Virus record (IMG/VR): IMGVR_UViG_3300035698_014511
Span: 1-24,701 of that record
Reading direction: 5' to 3' (one strand)
Source: a virus
Length of the DNA stretch: 24,701 bases
The notes under the pieces are model-generated. The model did not search any database and had not been told where the DNA came from. It saw only the letters and a list, made by a program, of their open reading frames with translations. This document shows, one piece after another, positions 1 to 9,332 of this stretch (position 1 is the first letter of the stretch; the number at the start of each line of letters is the position of its first letter). Both the position numbers and the translations under genes were made by a program.

Positions 1-618
1 ACTCATTAGATTAGTGATAGATTGTTTTTGAGCATCTGAAAGACCACCTATAAAGTTAGGTGTTTGAGTTTCTTCTTGTGTAGGTGCGAAAGTCTTTTTT
101 CTTCCTGCTTCTCCTACAATAGTAAAACCTGCTTTAGCAAAACTATCACTTAATTGTGAGCGAGATGCTTCTCTTTGTTTTCCGTTCTTTTCTATTATAA
201 ATATATCGTTAGGGTCTCCACCTGCTCGGATGTCAGCGAAAGACTGTCCACCACCAAAATTATAAGCATCAAATTGTGAAGTATCAGGAGCTTTATTTGG
301 TAATAAAGAACCTTGTAAATAATCAGGTAGTGAGGATATATTGCCTTGTATCCTTCCTTGCATTCGTGTCGCAATTCTAGTCGCTTCATCTAATTGATTT
401 TGAGAACCCCAAGTATTTTTTGGGTTAGTTAATTCAGCAATATCTTGTAGAGACTGATTGAGTTGTTTCTGGTCTTCTTGGATTTGAGTAAATTGACCAC
501 CACCACCGTAGTAGTTAGACTTAAAACCTTTGGATTGTGATATCTTTTCAGCACCACTAATATCAAAAGATTGATAAGCTAGTAATTTTTCTTGTTCGGG
601 GGTTAGTGTTAGAGCCAT
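1..618 (-). CDS. Unidentified phage protein, C-terminus beyond window edge
   Basis: This reading frame starts at the ATG at 618 and stays open to base 1, giving 206 codons, so the C-terminal part lies outside the window. The start is preceded by AAAAAT, the A-rich ATATG context seen at most starts here. The protein begins MALTLTPEQEKLLAY. It has a YYGGGG turn near residue 37, then a Gln-rich segment that probably forms a helix or coiled coil (about 41-110), and a lysine/arginine-rich region around 150-180. I do not recognise a family. It follows the giant fibre gene and a 43-aa protein, so it is probably another virion or tail-end protein. That is inference from position only. Confidence 0.75.
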   Translation of the reverse strand, partial: MALTLTPEQEKLLAYQSFDISGAEKISQSKGFKSNYYGGGGQFTQIQEDQKQLNQSLQDIAELTNPKNTWGSQNQLDEATRIATRMQGRIQGNISSLPDYLQGSLLPNKAPDTSQFDAYNFGGGQSFADIRAGGDPNDIFIIEKNGKQREASRSQLSDSFAKAGFTIVGEAGRKKTFAPTQEETQTPNFIGGLSDAQKQSITNLMS

Positions 619-622
619 ATTT

Positions 623-754
623 TTAAAAGTTTCGTGTTTTTATTATTATTAGTAATTCTTTTATTATTTCTTCAAGTGCTTCAATTCTTTTTTCAATAGT
701 CTTTTTCTTATCTATTTTATCTTCCATCTTATCAAAGTTGTTTTTAGTTTTCAT
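623..754 (-). CDS. Small coiled-coil protein, 43 aa
   Basis: A 43-aa ORF starts one base after the stop of the giant fibre gene (TAA-T-ATG) and ends five bases before the next start. It begins MKTKNNFDKMEDKIDKKK. Almost the whole chain is charged, with hydrophobic residues spaced in heptads (IEKRIEALEEIIKELL), so a single amphipathic helix or coiled coil is likely. The tight fit between two genes and the same start context as its neighbours argue that it is translated. No function is recognised; it could be a small fibre accessory or chaperone. Confidence 0.6.
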   Translation of the reverse strand: MKTKNNFDKMEDKIDKKKTIEKRIEALEEIIKELLIIIKTRNF

Positions 755-755
755 A

Positions 756-3700
756 TTAAGAATTTAAGATTAAGAGTTCCGTTGCTGTTATTGACAAACC
801 AATCTTCTTGCTTACAGTTCCTGCACTTGTTGAAATTGCACCACGAGTATCACTTTGATAATAAGGGACTTCAGGAGTAAGACCAGTTAGTCCTAAATAA
901 TTAGCAGATAATTGAATTGGTACTTGGCTTCCAGCAGAAGTGGTTGTTGTACAAAAACCTAACCATTTACCAGCAGAATTAGAAGTAATTGCAGTTGCTT
1001 TATATACTTTACCAGAAGCAAAGGTAATTGTTAGATATGGTTTATTTGTTCCTTCTTTTGTATCAATAGAAACTGCAAAAGCTGTATTCTGTATTTCAAA
1101 TCCATAATTAGTCCAAGTTCCATCAATCCAGTTTTTTACTTGAGTAGTTATATCAGCTGTTTGATAACTTACACCAGTTAAAGACCCTGATGTATAAAAA
1201 GCAGTTGAGTCCCAAGTTGGTTTAGTATTATAAGTTACTGTTCCTTCTGCCCAAGTTGATGTAATTTGTCTGAATGTCATTGTATTTGTATTACCTTGGT
1301 TATTTAGATAATAACTTAGAACAGCACTTGTAATATTATCCCCAATATTTGTAAAAGAACTTAAGTCAAATATCATTAAACCAAAACTACTATTAGTAGT
1401 ATTACAAGTCATAGTTGTTGCAGAACCAAAATTACTTGTTGGGTCTCCGCTAGAAACATAGGTGTCTCCGCTAGAAATAGGAGCATAATTACCACCAATT
1501 TGTATGCTATTTCCTGCTGTTAGGTTTTCTCCTGCTGTTTGAAAAGATAATGTTTGAACATTACCAGCAATTATAAGGTTAGATTCAGATTTATCCCACT
1601 TAGCAAATTGACCTACACTTTCAGAACCCATTACAACATCACCTACATCAGTACCACCTACAACAGTTTTAAATACATCATTAGAAGCATTATCTATTAC
1701 TTGAATACCTGTATTAGCGTCTGGGAAGATACGAACCCTAGCACCACTTGAAGCACTATCGTAAGAACCACCAAGTAAGTTAAGTTTGTTTTCATCTGGT
1801 ACAGCTACCCAATCACCAACTCCAATAGTTGTATCACCTATTCCAGTAGCCCTATAAAGTTTATTATTATCATCTGTGTCTACCCACAAATCACCAGCAG
1901 AGGTAGAAGTAGGTATTCCAGTTTGGTAAAATGTTACTATCTTTCCGTCAGCTGTAGCTTGAGCTGTCCCAGCGTCACTTATAGCTGTAGCAATACCATC
2001 ATCTTGTATTTCAACCCAAGCAGAACCAGACCAACGATATAACTTATTTCCATTATCTGTATCAACCCATAAATCACCTACACCTTCGGCTGTTGGCTCT
2101 GAAGCGTCATAAAAGGTAGTTACTTTGCCATCTGCTGTCCCTTGAGCTGTAGCAGCGTCTGTGATAGCGTCAGAAGCGTCTGAGAGGGCTTGTGCTATGT
2201 CTGTATCTCTTACAAGCTCCCATTCTCCTACAGCTATAGTAGTAGCACCAATAGCACCAGCTCTGTAAAGTTTGTTTTTATCATTAGTGTCTGTCCATAA
2301 ATCACCAACCGCAATAGATGTTGGTATACCATCTTGAGCAAAAGTATTTGTTTTTAAAATTGGGTCATAACCAGAAGTAAATGTAGTTGCAGCACTTATA
2401 GTTAAGTTATCAGCGTCAATAGTAATTCCTTCAGCAGAAGCATTGATTGAAGCTACAACATTTGTATCTTGAACAGGAGTAAAGTTAAGCTCTGTAGTTG
2501 TTATAGTACCAGAAGAAATCTCAGAAGCAGTAATAGTATTAGCCGCTATCTCGTTTGCTGTTATTGTATTAGCTGTAATTTCGTTAGCAGTAATCGTATT
2601 AGCAGCGATTTCATTAGCAGTCAAAGTGTTAGCAGCTATTGAAGAGGCTGTGATAGTATTAGCTACAATATTATCTTCTGAAATTGTATTTCCTGCAATC
2701 TTTCCACTAGCACCACCAGTAATTGTAAGATTCGCAATTTGTGCAGCGGTGATTGTTAAATTTACTATGTTTCCAGCTTGTATTGTTTGATTAGCGATAT
2801 TTCCTGATTCAATAGTTCCTGAGTCAATATTACCACCTGTAATAGTGCCTGACGCTATATTACCACTTGTAATAGTCGCTGAGTCTATTTTAGCCCCTGT
2901 AATGGTTGCGTTGGCTATCTGTATGCTTGTAATCGTAGCGTTTGCTATATTAGACGCTATTATAGTTGCACTAGCAATCTCTGTACTTGTAATAGTAGCT
3001 GCGGTTATATTAGTAGCTGAAATAGTAGCTAGGGCAATATTTGTTCCTGTAATAGTAGCATTCGCAATCTCAGTAGATGTTATAGTCGCAGCGGTAATTT
3101 GTGTGGCTGTAATAGTGGCGTTTTCTATACTACCACCTGCTGTTTTTAGTCCACCTGCACCGCTAAATACCTCAAAATTAGCTTCGTTAGTAGAGTTAAT
3201 AGCAGTTGCAATAAGTAATTTATTACTTGAGCTGACAGGAGTTGTGTTTGTTGTAGTTGTTTGAAAAGTTGTACTAGACGAAGAACTATCCCAATAAATC
3301 CAATTCCTAGCTGACATGTTACCTGTATTTCCTGCTACTATGGAATAAGAATCATTACCTGAAATTGTAAATGTTCCTGAAGTCCAAGCTACTGTATCAT
3401 CGTCTGTTGCAGAAAAAGTACCTGTAAAATTCCAACTCTTTGCAAAACCTTGTGTGTTCCCTGCTGTAATAGTAGCACTAGCGATATTTGAACCTGTTAT
3501 TGTTGCACTGTCTATCTTTCCGCCAGTTATTGTGGTATTAGCAATATTTGCCGCTGTAATTGTTAAAGAAGCGATATTAGCACCAGTGATAGTTGCTGAA
3601 TCAATCTGAGTCCCAGTTATAGTTGCATTAGCGATATTAGCACCAGTGATAGTTGCTGAGTTAATATTTCCACCCTCAATGGTAGCACTTGCTATGTTTG

Positions 3701-5525
3701 CTCCTGTGATAGTTGCATTTGCTATCTCTGTTGAAGTGATAGAAGCACTTTCAATAGAATCTTGTGCTGATATCATAATACCTCCAATACCACCAAATAC
3801 TTGGAAAGTTGCTTCTGTTGTCCCAGGTTTTGCTACCGCTACAATAGACTTTGTGTCTCCTACTGCTGTTGTAAAACTTGTTGTTGTTTTATAAATAGCT
3901 GTTCCATCATAATAAATATATGTAGTAGCACTAATATCCCCTGTATTTCCTGCCACCATATTATGTGCTGAACCACCAGTGGGGTAAAAGTAACCAACAC
4001 CCCAACTTACAGTGTCGGCATCTGTTGCAGAAAAAACACAAGTTTGATTCCAGTTCTTTACTCCTACTGTTACTTTAGCACCTATTACTGTTCCATCTGT
4101 TAAATATTGTCCATCTAAATCTGAACCTGACTGTAGGCCAGATACTGTAACATTTTGAAATTTAGCAACCCCAGTTTTTAAAATAAAAGCATTAGCATTA
4201 TCATTATCATTTGTAAAATTAGTTTGAGTACAACCCCACCAAGTATTACCAATAGAATCAGCATGGAAACTATCAGCTGTAGTATCTGAATCAGGAATAT
4301 GAAGTGAACCTGCTTCAACAGAACCAACAAAAGTAGCATTACCTGCTTGGTCTAAAGTAATTTTATCAGTAGTACCTGATCTAATTCTAATACCATTTGT
4401 AGGATCAATTGTTATATTTGCAGCAGTCCCTGCAGAACTACCAACAGCAAAACCATAAATATCAGCTACATAATCTAAATAGCCATTAAGATTTCCAAAC
4501 CTTAACCTCTCAATAGAATCTGTCCATGGCTGCCCACTGTGTGTTTGAATATTATAATAAGGTGCATTTATTTGATCAGATGTCATCTCTAACCAACCAT
4601 CCCCTGATTGTCCTAAATTAATCGCGGCATATCCAACCCTAAATAATAATCCAGCAGTACCAGATTTTAATTCACATTCATATTCATAGTAAGACCCTCT
4701 ATCTCTTGCTGTTTTAACTTCAACATAATTTTCAGCACCAGCCTCATTAGACAATAAAATAATATCGCCAACAGAGAATATAGATGGAAGACCACTCGGA
4801 GAATCATCAACAGAGACATCAAATAACGTAGGCGAGGCAATTGAGTAAACATTACCATGAAGTTTACCACCAGTCTTAGATATAATTTGTGTACCAGCAG
4901 TTACTGATTTTTGTAAATAACTAAATACACTTGATTGAATTTCACCTCGAACAACAACATTACCAAATTCAGCAAAATTAGGATCTATACTAAAACCACT
5001 TCTACCAGTAGAATAATTACTTGTTCTAATTCTAGCGTTAACACCATCAATATCCACGTGATTACTGGTGGTAACTCCAACTTGAAGATTTTTTCTCGTA
5101 TAACCAGTACCAGAACTTGAAAAATAAACAGCAGCATTTTGAGACGAACTATTAAAACTACTTTCAGTACACCCAAGCCACATATTACCAGTAGAATTTA
5201 CATGAAAACTATTAGCTGTTGTGTCCTCGTCGGGAATGTGAATAGCTCCAGCAACTACAGCTCCTCTAAAAGTACCATCATTAAATTCAACAGAACCATC
5301 TCCTTTTATTTGCCAACCAGCAGATCCCGTAGCAAAATTATCAGTTTGCATGTCTTGATTTTCAAACAAAAGCCCCATGTTTGTAGCAGTAAAAGGAATA
5401 GAACTAGACCCAAAAATAGCACCTGCATTAGCATTATTTATACCTTCACTTATATTAGGTATTAATGAATTTATCGAAAGATAATTATCAAAACCTAAGT
5501 CTGTATAAACTGTTCTTATTCCCAT
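756..5525 (-). CDS. Giant tail fibre/tip protein with beta repeats and DNRLRE-like domain
   Basis: This 1589-aa protein is the largest in the window and is most likely a tail fibre or adhesin that contacts the host. Residues 1-120 and 400-430 carry a repeated motif around LHIPDSDTTADSFH. Residues about 585-1010 contain dozens of roughly ten-residue repeats of the ATITGANIA type, typical of beta-solenoid phage fibres. Two related modules of about 110 residues (about 485-600 and 682-795; shared FSATD, VAGNTG, VFxGxGG) interrupt them. Three GDLWxDT...NKLYR modules lie at about 1070-1240. Residues about 1350-1500 match the DNRLRE pattern (YVSSGDPTSNFGSAT, FDLSSF, WAEGTVTYN, VKNWIDG). The C-terminus (KKIGLSITATELLIL) resembles conserved fibre tips. 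The gene starts one base after the preceding stop (TAA-T-ATG). Confidence 0.85.
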   Translation of the reverse strand: MGIRTVYTDLGFDNYLSINSLIPNISEGINNANAGAIFGSSSIPFTATNMGLLFENQDMQTDNFATGSAGWQIKGDGSVEFNDGTFRGAVVAGAIHIPDEDTTANSFHVNSTGNMWLGCTESSFNSSSQNAAVYFSSSGTGYTRKNLQVGVTTSNHVDIDGVNARIRTSNYSTGRSGFSIDPNFAEFGNVVVRGEIQSSVFSYLQKSVTAGTQIISKTGGKLHGNVYSIASPTLFDVSVDDSPSGLPSIFSVGDIILLSNEAGAENYVEVKTARDRGSYYEYECELKSGTAGLLFRVGYAAINLGQSGDGWLEMTSDQINAPYYNIQTHSGQPWTDSIERLRFGNLNGYLDYVADIYGFAVGSSAGTAANITIDPTNGIRIRSGTTDKITLDQAGNATFVGSVEAGSLHIPDSDTTADSFHADSIGNTWWGCTQTNFTNDNDNANAFILKTGVAKFQNVTVSGLQSGSDLDGQYLTDGTVIGAKVTVGVKNWNQTCVFSATDADTVSWGVGYFYPTGGSAHNMVAGNTGDISATTYIYYDGTAIYKTTTSFTTAVGDTKSIVAVAKPGTTEATFQVFGGIGGIMISAQDSIESASITSTEIANATITGANIASATIEGGNINSATITGANIANATITGTQIDSATITGANIASLTITAANIANTTITGGKIDSATITGSNIASATITAGNTQGFAKSWNFTGTFSATDDDTVAWTSGTFTISGNDSYSIVAGNTGNMSARNWIYWDSSSSSTTFQTTTTNTTPVSSSNKLLIATAINSTNEANFEVFSGAGGLKTAGGSIENATITATQITAATITSTEIANATITGTNIALATISATNITAATITSTEIASATIIASNIANATITSIQIANATITGAKIDSATITSGNIASGTITGGNIDSGTIESGNIANQTIQAGNIVNLTITAAQIANLTITGGASGKIAGNTISEDNIVANTITASSIAANTLTANEIAANTITANEITANTITANEIAANTITASEISSGTITTTELNFTPVQDTNVVASINASAEGITIDADNLTISAATTFTSGYDPILKTNTFAQDGIPTSIAVGDLWTDTNDKNKLYRAGAIGATTIAVGEWELVRDTDIAQALSDASDAITDAATAQGTADGKVTTFYDASEPTAEGVGDLWVDTDNGNKLYRWSGSAWVEIQDDGIATAISDAGTAQATADGKIVTFYQTGIPTSTSAGDLWVDTDDNNKLYRATGIGDTTIGVGDWVAVPDENKLNLLGGSYDSASSGARVRIFPDANTGIQVIDNASNDVFKTVVGGTDVGDVVMGSESVGQFAKWDKSESNLIIAGNVQTLSFQTAGENLTAGNSIQIGGNYAPISSGDTYVSSGDPTSNFGSATTMTCNTTNSSFGLMIFDLSSFTNIGDNITSAVLSYYLNNQGNTNTMTFRQITSTWAEGTVTYNTKPTWDSTAFYTSGSLTGVSYQTADITTQVKNWIDGTWTNYGFEIQNTAFAVSIDTKEGTNKPYLTITFASGKVYKATAITSNSAGKWLGFCTTTTSAGSQVPIQLSANYLGLTGLTPEVPYYQSDTRGAISTSAGTVSKKIGLSITATELLILNS

Positions 5526-5526
5526 A

Positions 5527-7005
5527 TTATGTTAGTTCTTCTTTTAAGTCTGTCTCTATCACAAAACCATCAAACTCCCAAGATTTTTGATCAGACTTTT
5601 CATAAAACTTATATCTGAATTTATTCCCGGAAGCACTAATATCAAAATCTTGTACATTTTTTTTAACGATTTGTTTACGATCTTCACTGAATACTCCTTT
5701 GTTATCTACTTCAATCGCCATTTTCATACCTTGACAATTTCTATTATGAACAGTCATGTGCGTATTTTGCTTCACAGTAGAAGCATCACCATCATCCAAA
5801 GTATTTGTTATAAAGAAACTATCTATTTCTTCTCCATCATCATCATAAATTTCATCAACGGCTGTAGCAAATTTACGAACATAACCATCATCGTCACCAA
5901 AATAGGCTCTCTTTTTACCACTAACTACAAAATTAGTGGCTGATTTAGCAATATCATAACTACAACGAACATACCATTTTTCTCTTCTAACATCAAAACA
6001 AAGCCAAGCGTTGGTATAAGTGATACCTTCAATGGTCATAGTACCAATAAAAACACGATATTCATGAGCATGTTGAATAGCTACTACATCTTTTAGTGAA
6101 GTCTGAGTAATAGCATTTATAAAAGGTTCAATTTTATTAGAAATCATTTGTGGTTGACCACCAGTCCATCTCCAAATACCATCACGATTGAACCAATAAA
6201 TAGTACCATAAATATTTACAATGGATCTAAATGAATCACAACCAACATCAGCTATTTGTTCTCTAGTTGATTCATCGTACTTCCACATGGAGAAATGCTT
6301 AAACACTATGAGGCGATCAGAGGCCGCTACAGCGCCTGTAATCTCATCACCGTCATCATATCCAAATTCGATAAAATCAGTCGCTACGGTCCACGTGATG
6401 GCTCCTGCGGTAGGCTCACCACAGAAGTACGCTCTGCTCGGATACAATGTGGCAGATTCATAGGCATGCAAGACATATAAAAGATCTCTATACCTAACAA
6501 TAAATTTACCTTGTGGCATACTTGATAAATCAGTATCAGCTGCTGAAAAAGTTGCTCCTGATACTGTGGCATTTGTTAAAAATGAACTATCAGAACTTTT
6601 ATAACCAACAACAAAAGTCTTGTCCAAATAATTGACCATTGATGGTTGTGCCCCCGCCTTTGCAGCATAAGTAGTACTTATACCAGTTAAAGCAGTCCAT
6701 GAAGTTACCGGAGTACCAGCATTGGGGGAAATGTATTTTAAAGTATAAGCAGTACTGGAATCAGATCCTGCTATTAAATAATCAATCTTAGTGGAAGGTC
6801 TATGATAATAATGAAGACTATTTACATCCTTGGCATTTATAACCTGAGAACTAGAAGCCTTATCATATCCAGGAACTTTTTTCAATGGCCCTAATTTTTC
6901 ACAGTAAATATTTTTACATGCACTAAGTTCATTTTTAGGTTTCAAGAATTCACCTGCTCCTAAATTTAGAAGTCCAGAAAAATCTAGGTATTCTTTTTTT
7001 GCCAT
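5527..7005 (-). CDS. Tail nozzle/DNA stabilisation-like protein
   Basis: This 492-aa protein probably forms the lower part of a short tail or seals packaged DNA, like the nozzle proteins of short-tailed phages. The N-terminus (FSGLLNLGAGEF, then CKNIYCEKLGPLKKVPGY) resembles the opening of such proteins, which list the gene products to load. The centre has beta-propeller-like repeats, including RLIVFKHFSMWKYD (about 231-244) and GTIYWFNRDGIWRWTGG. Position supports this: it lies directly after the adaptor-like gene and directly before the giant fibre, with one base between its stop and the fibre's ATG. The start at 7005 is preceded by AAAAAT. The family assignment rests on motif pattern and gene order, not on a search. 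Confidence 0.65.
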   Translation of the reverse strand: MAKKEYLDFSGLLNLGAGEFLKPKNELSACKNIYCEKLGPLKKVPGYDKASSSQVINAKDVNSLHYYHRPSTKIDYLIAGSDSSTAYTLKYISPNAGTPVTSWTALTGISTTYAAKAGAQPSMVNYLDKTFVVGYKSSDSSFLTNATVSGATFSAADTDLSSMPQGKFIVRYRDLLYVLHAYESATLYPSRAYFCGEPTAGAITWTVATDFIEFGYDDGDEITGAVAASDRLIVFKHFSMWKYDESTREQIADVGCDSFRSIVNIYGTIYWFNRDGIWRWTGGQPQMISNKIEPFINAITQTSLKDVVAIQHAHEYRVFIGTMTIEGITYTNAWLCFDVRREKWYVRCSYDIAKSATNFVVSGKKRAYFGDDDGYVRKFATAVDEIYDDDGEEIDSFFITNTLDDGDASTVKQNTHMTVHNRNCQGMKMAIEVDNKGVFSEDRKQIVKKNVQDFDISASGNKFRYKFYEKSDQKSWEFDGFVIETDLKEELT

Positions 7006-7009
7006 ATTT

Positions 7010-8188
7010 TTAAATTAAATAAGTATCATCATCATAGCCATTTGGATCATCAAATTCAATTGATTCTGCATCACCAGCTTGTGCTGGTCCAGAATATTCA
7101 ATGACCTGTTGTTCAAGTTGATTAGTAAATAAAGTAAACATTTTATCTCCACGCTTATCATTCCCACGAATAAAAGCAAATTGAGATGCACAGTAATAAA
7201 TAAGTATTGTAATAAATTCTCTATTTATAACATCTGTTAAAGCATCCACAGTTGTAGGATAAGCATAATATTCATAAATTACATCCCAAGCTGCACTTGG
7301 CGTAGGATAAAGATAATATTTATTATTCTTTATTGTGTAATTAGTTGGGTTTCCCGATGATAAAGTTGTACCAGAATAAATATAATAATCGTAAGATTTT
7401 CGTGACATCCAAGTTAATCTTTGATTGTTTACAATTAAATGTTCTAATTCAGATACCCCACTTGGAATAGCAATATAAGCAGTACTAGCAACAGTATCTG
7501 TAGTAGTAGTATCGATTGTGTGTAAAAATTGCCATTTTCTTTTTCTTGTCATTATTTCACCTAAACCATCATTCAAGATATCCATGGCAACACTCCAACT
7601 CAATTTAGATGTTTGAGATTCATCAATCTTAGTCATGGCCTTTCTAGCGGCTGATTCGATTACTTTTCTGACTGAAGTTCTACCATAAGTAGTAGATGTA
7701 ATTTCATCAGAATAAGAAGAAAATTTATCAAGATCAGAATTATAATATGCTGTTACAAAAATAGCATAAGTAGATCCGTCATAAGTATACTCTGTATGTT
7801 GCTGACTTGGATCAACATCAATTGTAGTAATCAATGTCTTTGTTCCATCAGAGGCAGACAAACCATAAATTTGAATCTGATTATATTGAATATAAGTTAT
7901 AGGATCAGAAGCACTATGCGAGAATAAAAATGCATCTGTTTTGAAAGCAGTGTCAGTAGTACCAGCATCACTAGCATCTACTAATCTTAATTCTGATTTC
8001 TCTTCACCATAATCTCCGACTAAAATATAATAGTCTGCTGTACCTGATGTAAGAAATTGTTCTCCCTTTGCATCTAAAACACTTGCACTTGTACCAGCTG
8101 CGTCAATATCAGCAGTAAGGTATGTACGGTTATTGTTTTCTAGAGAAGGGTTAGCTACTCTAATTTTCGTGATATTTTGTTGTGCCAT
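7010..8188 (-). CDS. Head-tail adaptor-like protein
   Basis: This 392-aa protein looks like an adaptor that docks on the portal ring and connects it to the tail. Residues 1-165 are beta-rich and may form an Ig- or fibronectin-like extension. From about 170 on, a helical domain begins (TSVRKVIESAARKAMTKID), followed by DGLGEIMTRKRKWQFL, then YIAIPSGVSELEHL and EYYAYPTTVDALTD. The pattern of a helical bundle, a KW-x-FL segment and a beta hairpin with IPSG is what I associate with SU10/phiEco32-type adaptors. It is followed by the nozzle-like gene and preceded by a structured RNA region. Its start has a long A run just upstream (AAAAAAATATG). Function is inferred. Confidence 0.6.
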   Translation of the reverse strand: MAQQNITKIRVANPSLENNNRTYLTADIDAAGTSASVLDAKGEQFLTSGTADYYILVGDYGEEKSELRLVDASDAGTTDTAFKTDAFLFSHSASDPITYIQYNQIQIYGLSASDGTKTLITTIDVDPSQQHTEYTYDGSTYAIFVTAYYNSDLDKFSSYSDEITSTTYGRTSVRKVIESAARKAMTKIDESQTSKLSWSVAMDILNDGLGEIMTRKRKWQFLHTIDTTTTDTVASTAYIAIPSGVSELEHLIVNNQRLTWMSRKSYDYYIYSGTTLSSGNPTNYTIKNNKYYLYPTPSAAWDVIYEYYAYPTTVDALTDVINREFITILIYYCASQFAFIRGNDKRGDKMFTLFTNQLEQQVIEYSGPAQAGDAESIEFDDPNGYDDDTYLI

Positions 8189-8204
8189 ATTTTTTTATTA
8201 AATC

Positions 8205-8350
8205 ATTCCTGCTCTTTAGTCAAAACCTACATTACTGTAGAACTAAAGAGCAGATAGATCTCCAGACTTATAGTCTGGAACTTTCACTCTATTTGTCGTA
8301 CCCGTATTGTGGATATTTAGGCTTCACTAGAGGATCATCTCTATCACACC
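8205..8350 (-). ncRNA. Candidate structured RNA, copy A, upstream of adaptor gene
   Basis: This 190-base gap between the holin-like gene and the adaptor gene has no plausible ORF but clear structure. A perfect 12-bp stem joins 8209-8220 and 8242-8253 (CTGCTCTTTAGT and its complement). A perfect 8-bp stem with a 3-base loop lies at 8261-8279. A 5-bp stem lies at 8328-8343. Between the last two, the blocks CTATTTGTCG (8289-8298) and TTAGG (8317-8321), written on the plus strand, recur in the gaps near 14550 and 23340 with the same flanking hairpins. In the transcript (minus strand) the order is hairpin, CCTAA, about 18 bases, CGACAAATAG, hairpin, long hairpin, then the adaptor start. No U-run follows, so it is not a simple terminator. 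The family is unknown to me. Confidence 0.5.
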
Positions 8351-8379
8351 ATAATGGCCACTAGGTCGTGCAGTTGAGT

Positions 8380-8562
8380 TTACGAATATTTAACACCGAA
8401 CTTTACTTTCAGCAAATTGACCAAACCAACCAATACAACACCTACTGATAATTGAGCATACTGTGGATATTCCACAATAAACTGATTTACTAAAAATGGT
8501 GCCCCAAATAAAACTAAATACTTTGCCATTTTTAATAGTGTCTTCTTGAATGAATATTTCAT
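8380..8562 (-). CDS. Holin-like protein with two membrane segments
   Basis: This 60-aa protein probably forms membrane holes that release the endolysin. It has a basic N-terminus (MKYSFKKTLLK), a hydrophobic segment at about residues 12-30, a short polar turn (EYPQY), a second hydrophobic segment at about 35-52, and a basic tail (KVKFGVKYS). This is the layout of two-segment holins. It directly follows the M23 endolysin gene, leaving four bases between stop and start. A longer in-frame start at 8595 would add 11 residues and overlap the endolysin; I prefer 8562 because it has the usual ATATG context and no overlap. No family signature is certain, so the role rests on topology and position. 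Confidence 0.6.
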   Translation of the reverse strand: MKYSFKKTLLKMAKYLVLFGAPFLVNQFIVEYPQYAQLSVGVVLVGLVNLLKVKFGVKYS

Positions 8563-8566
8563 ATTT

Positions 8567-9235
8567 CTATAAATTAAGATTATTATATTCTTCACGAGTT
8601 ATTTCTTTCCCCCTATAAAACCATTTATGGTGGTCTCCACCAAACCATCTGTGGTAAGCAACGCTTCTGTCGTCTAAATATAACATGGGATCCAAGTCAA
8701 TCCATTTTCCCCAACTTCCATTATAGAATTCTCTTACTCGTAATCCCAAGTGTAAATGTGGACCTGTAGATTGACCGTTATTTCCACCTATGGCAATAAT
8801 AGCTCCTTGTCTAACTTCTGTCCTTCGTAGAATCTTCAATATATCTCCCCACCTAAATTTCTTTAGTGACGACCAAGGAGATTCTATGTGCCAATAAATA
8901 GTTTTATATTGTAGGTTGTCTATAATAGGGGAAGTGACTGTTACTCCCCAACCTAGTCCTTTCTTGTCATCATATAAAATTGCCTTTACAGTACCTTCAT
9001 GACAGGCAACTATTGGTATTCTTCCATATTCTTCTTCTATGGTTCTCGGCACTCTAGTCCAGCTGCCATATCGTATCTCGTATTTATATGGTCTTGCTGT
9101 CGCAAAATCTACTCCTAAATGCCCTTTGCTTCCGTAAAAATACTGATTTGGATGTTCTCCGAATAACTGTGTACATTCACAAGATTTCCCGTTCAAGATA
9201 AACTTCTTCAATAAAGGTATCTTCATTTTGAACAT
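8567..9235 (-). CDS. M23-family peptidoglycan endopeptidase (endolysin)
   Basis: This 222-aa protein is a zinc metallopeptidase of the M23 (lysostaphin/LytM) family, which cuts the peptide bridges of the cell wall. The zinc-site motifs are intact: H39-x3-D43 in GHLGVDF, H116 in YWHIE, and H160-x-H162 in GPHLHLGLR, preceded by the usual GNNGQSTG. There is no signal peptide, so release would need the holin-like gene immediately downstream. The C-terminal 50 residues (DPMLYL to the end) carry a W/H/R-rich tail that might bind the wall. The start at 9235 (ATATG context) is followed by a second ATG three codons on (9226), so the exact N-terminus is uncertain. A broken relative of this gene lies upstream at 9719-9835. 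Confidence 0.88.
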   Translation of the reverse strand: MFKMKIPLLKKFILNGKSCECTQLFGEHPNQYFYGSKGHLGVDFATARPYKYEIRYGSWTRVPRTIEEEYGRIPIVACHEGTVKAILYDDKKGLGWGVTVTSPIIDNLQYKTIYWHIESPWSSLKKFRWGDILKILRRTEVRQGAIIAIGGNNGQSTGPHLHLGLRVREFYNGSWGKWIDLDPMLYLDDRSVAYHRWFGGDHHKWFYRGKEITREEYNNLNL

Positions 9236-9241
9236 ATGTTT

Positions 9242-9331
9242 TTAATTACCCCAATTAACTACGATTGAGTAGATAAATACAAACCAGATTATCAACATTA
9301 ATCCTGTAGCAAATTTTTGGTACCATCTCAT
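9242..9331 (-). CDS. Tiny membrane protein, 29 aa
   Basis: A 29-aa ORF, MRWYQKFATGLMLIIWFVFI followed by YSIVVNWGN, starts one base after the stop of the preceding tiny gene (TAG-T-ATG) and ends six bases before the endolysin start. Residues about 9-26 form one hydrophobic membrane segment with a short basic N-terminus. It lies inside the lysis cluster between another membrane protein and the endolysin. It may therefore be a small holin partner or antiholin. I recognise no family; its existence is supported by spacing, start context and a protein-like hydrophobic profile. Confidence 0.55.
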   Translation of the reverse strand: MRWYQKFATGLMLIIWFVFIYSIVVNWGN

Positions 9332-9332
9332 A

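Noticed and set aside
2845-3894. Plus-strand ORFs of hydrophobic repeats (IVALAISVLVIV type) at 2845-3264 and 3646-3894
   Set aside because: They are antisense readings of the TITG repeats of the fibre gene; the hydrophobic look comes from the complement of Thr/Ala codons, and no plus-strand start signals or neighbours support them.
8209-8343. Reading the hairpin cluster as a tRNA, hammerhead or twister ribozyme
   Set aside because: No cloverleaf with T-loop and CCA, no CUGAUGA/GAAA hammerhead core and no twister pseudoknot segments could be found; CCTAA alone is too little.
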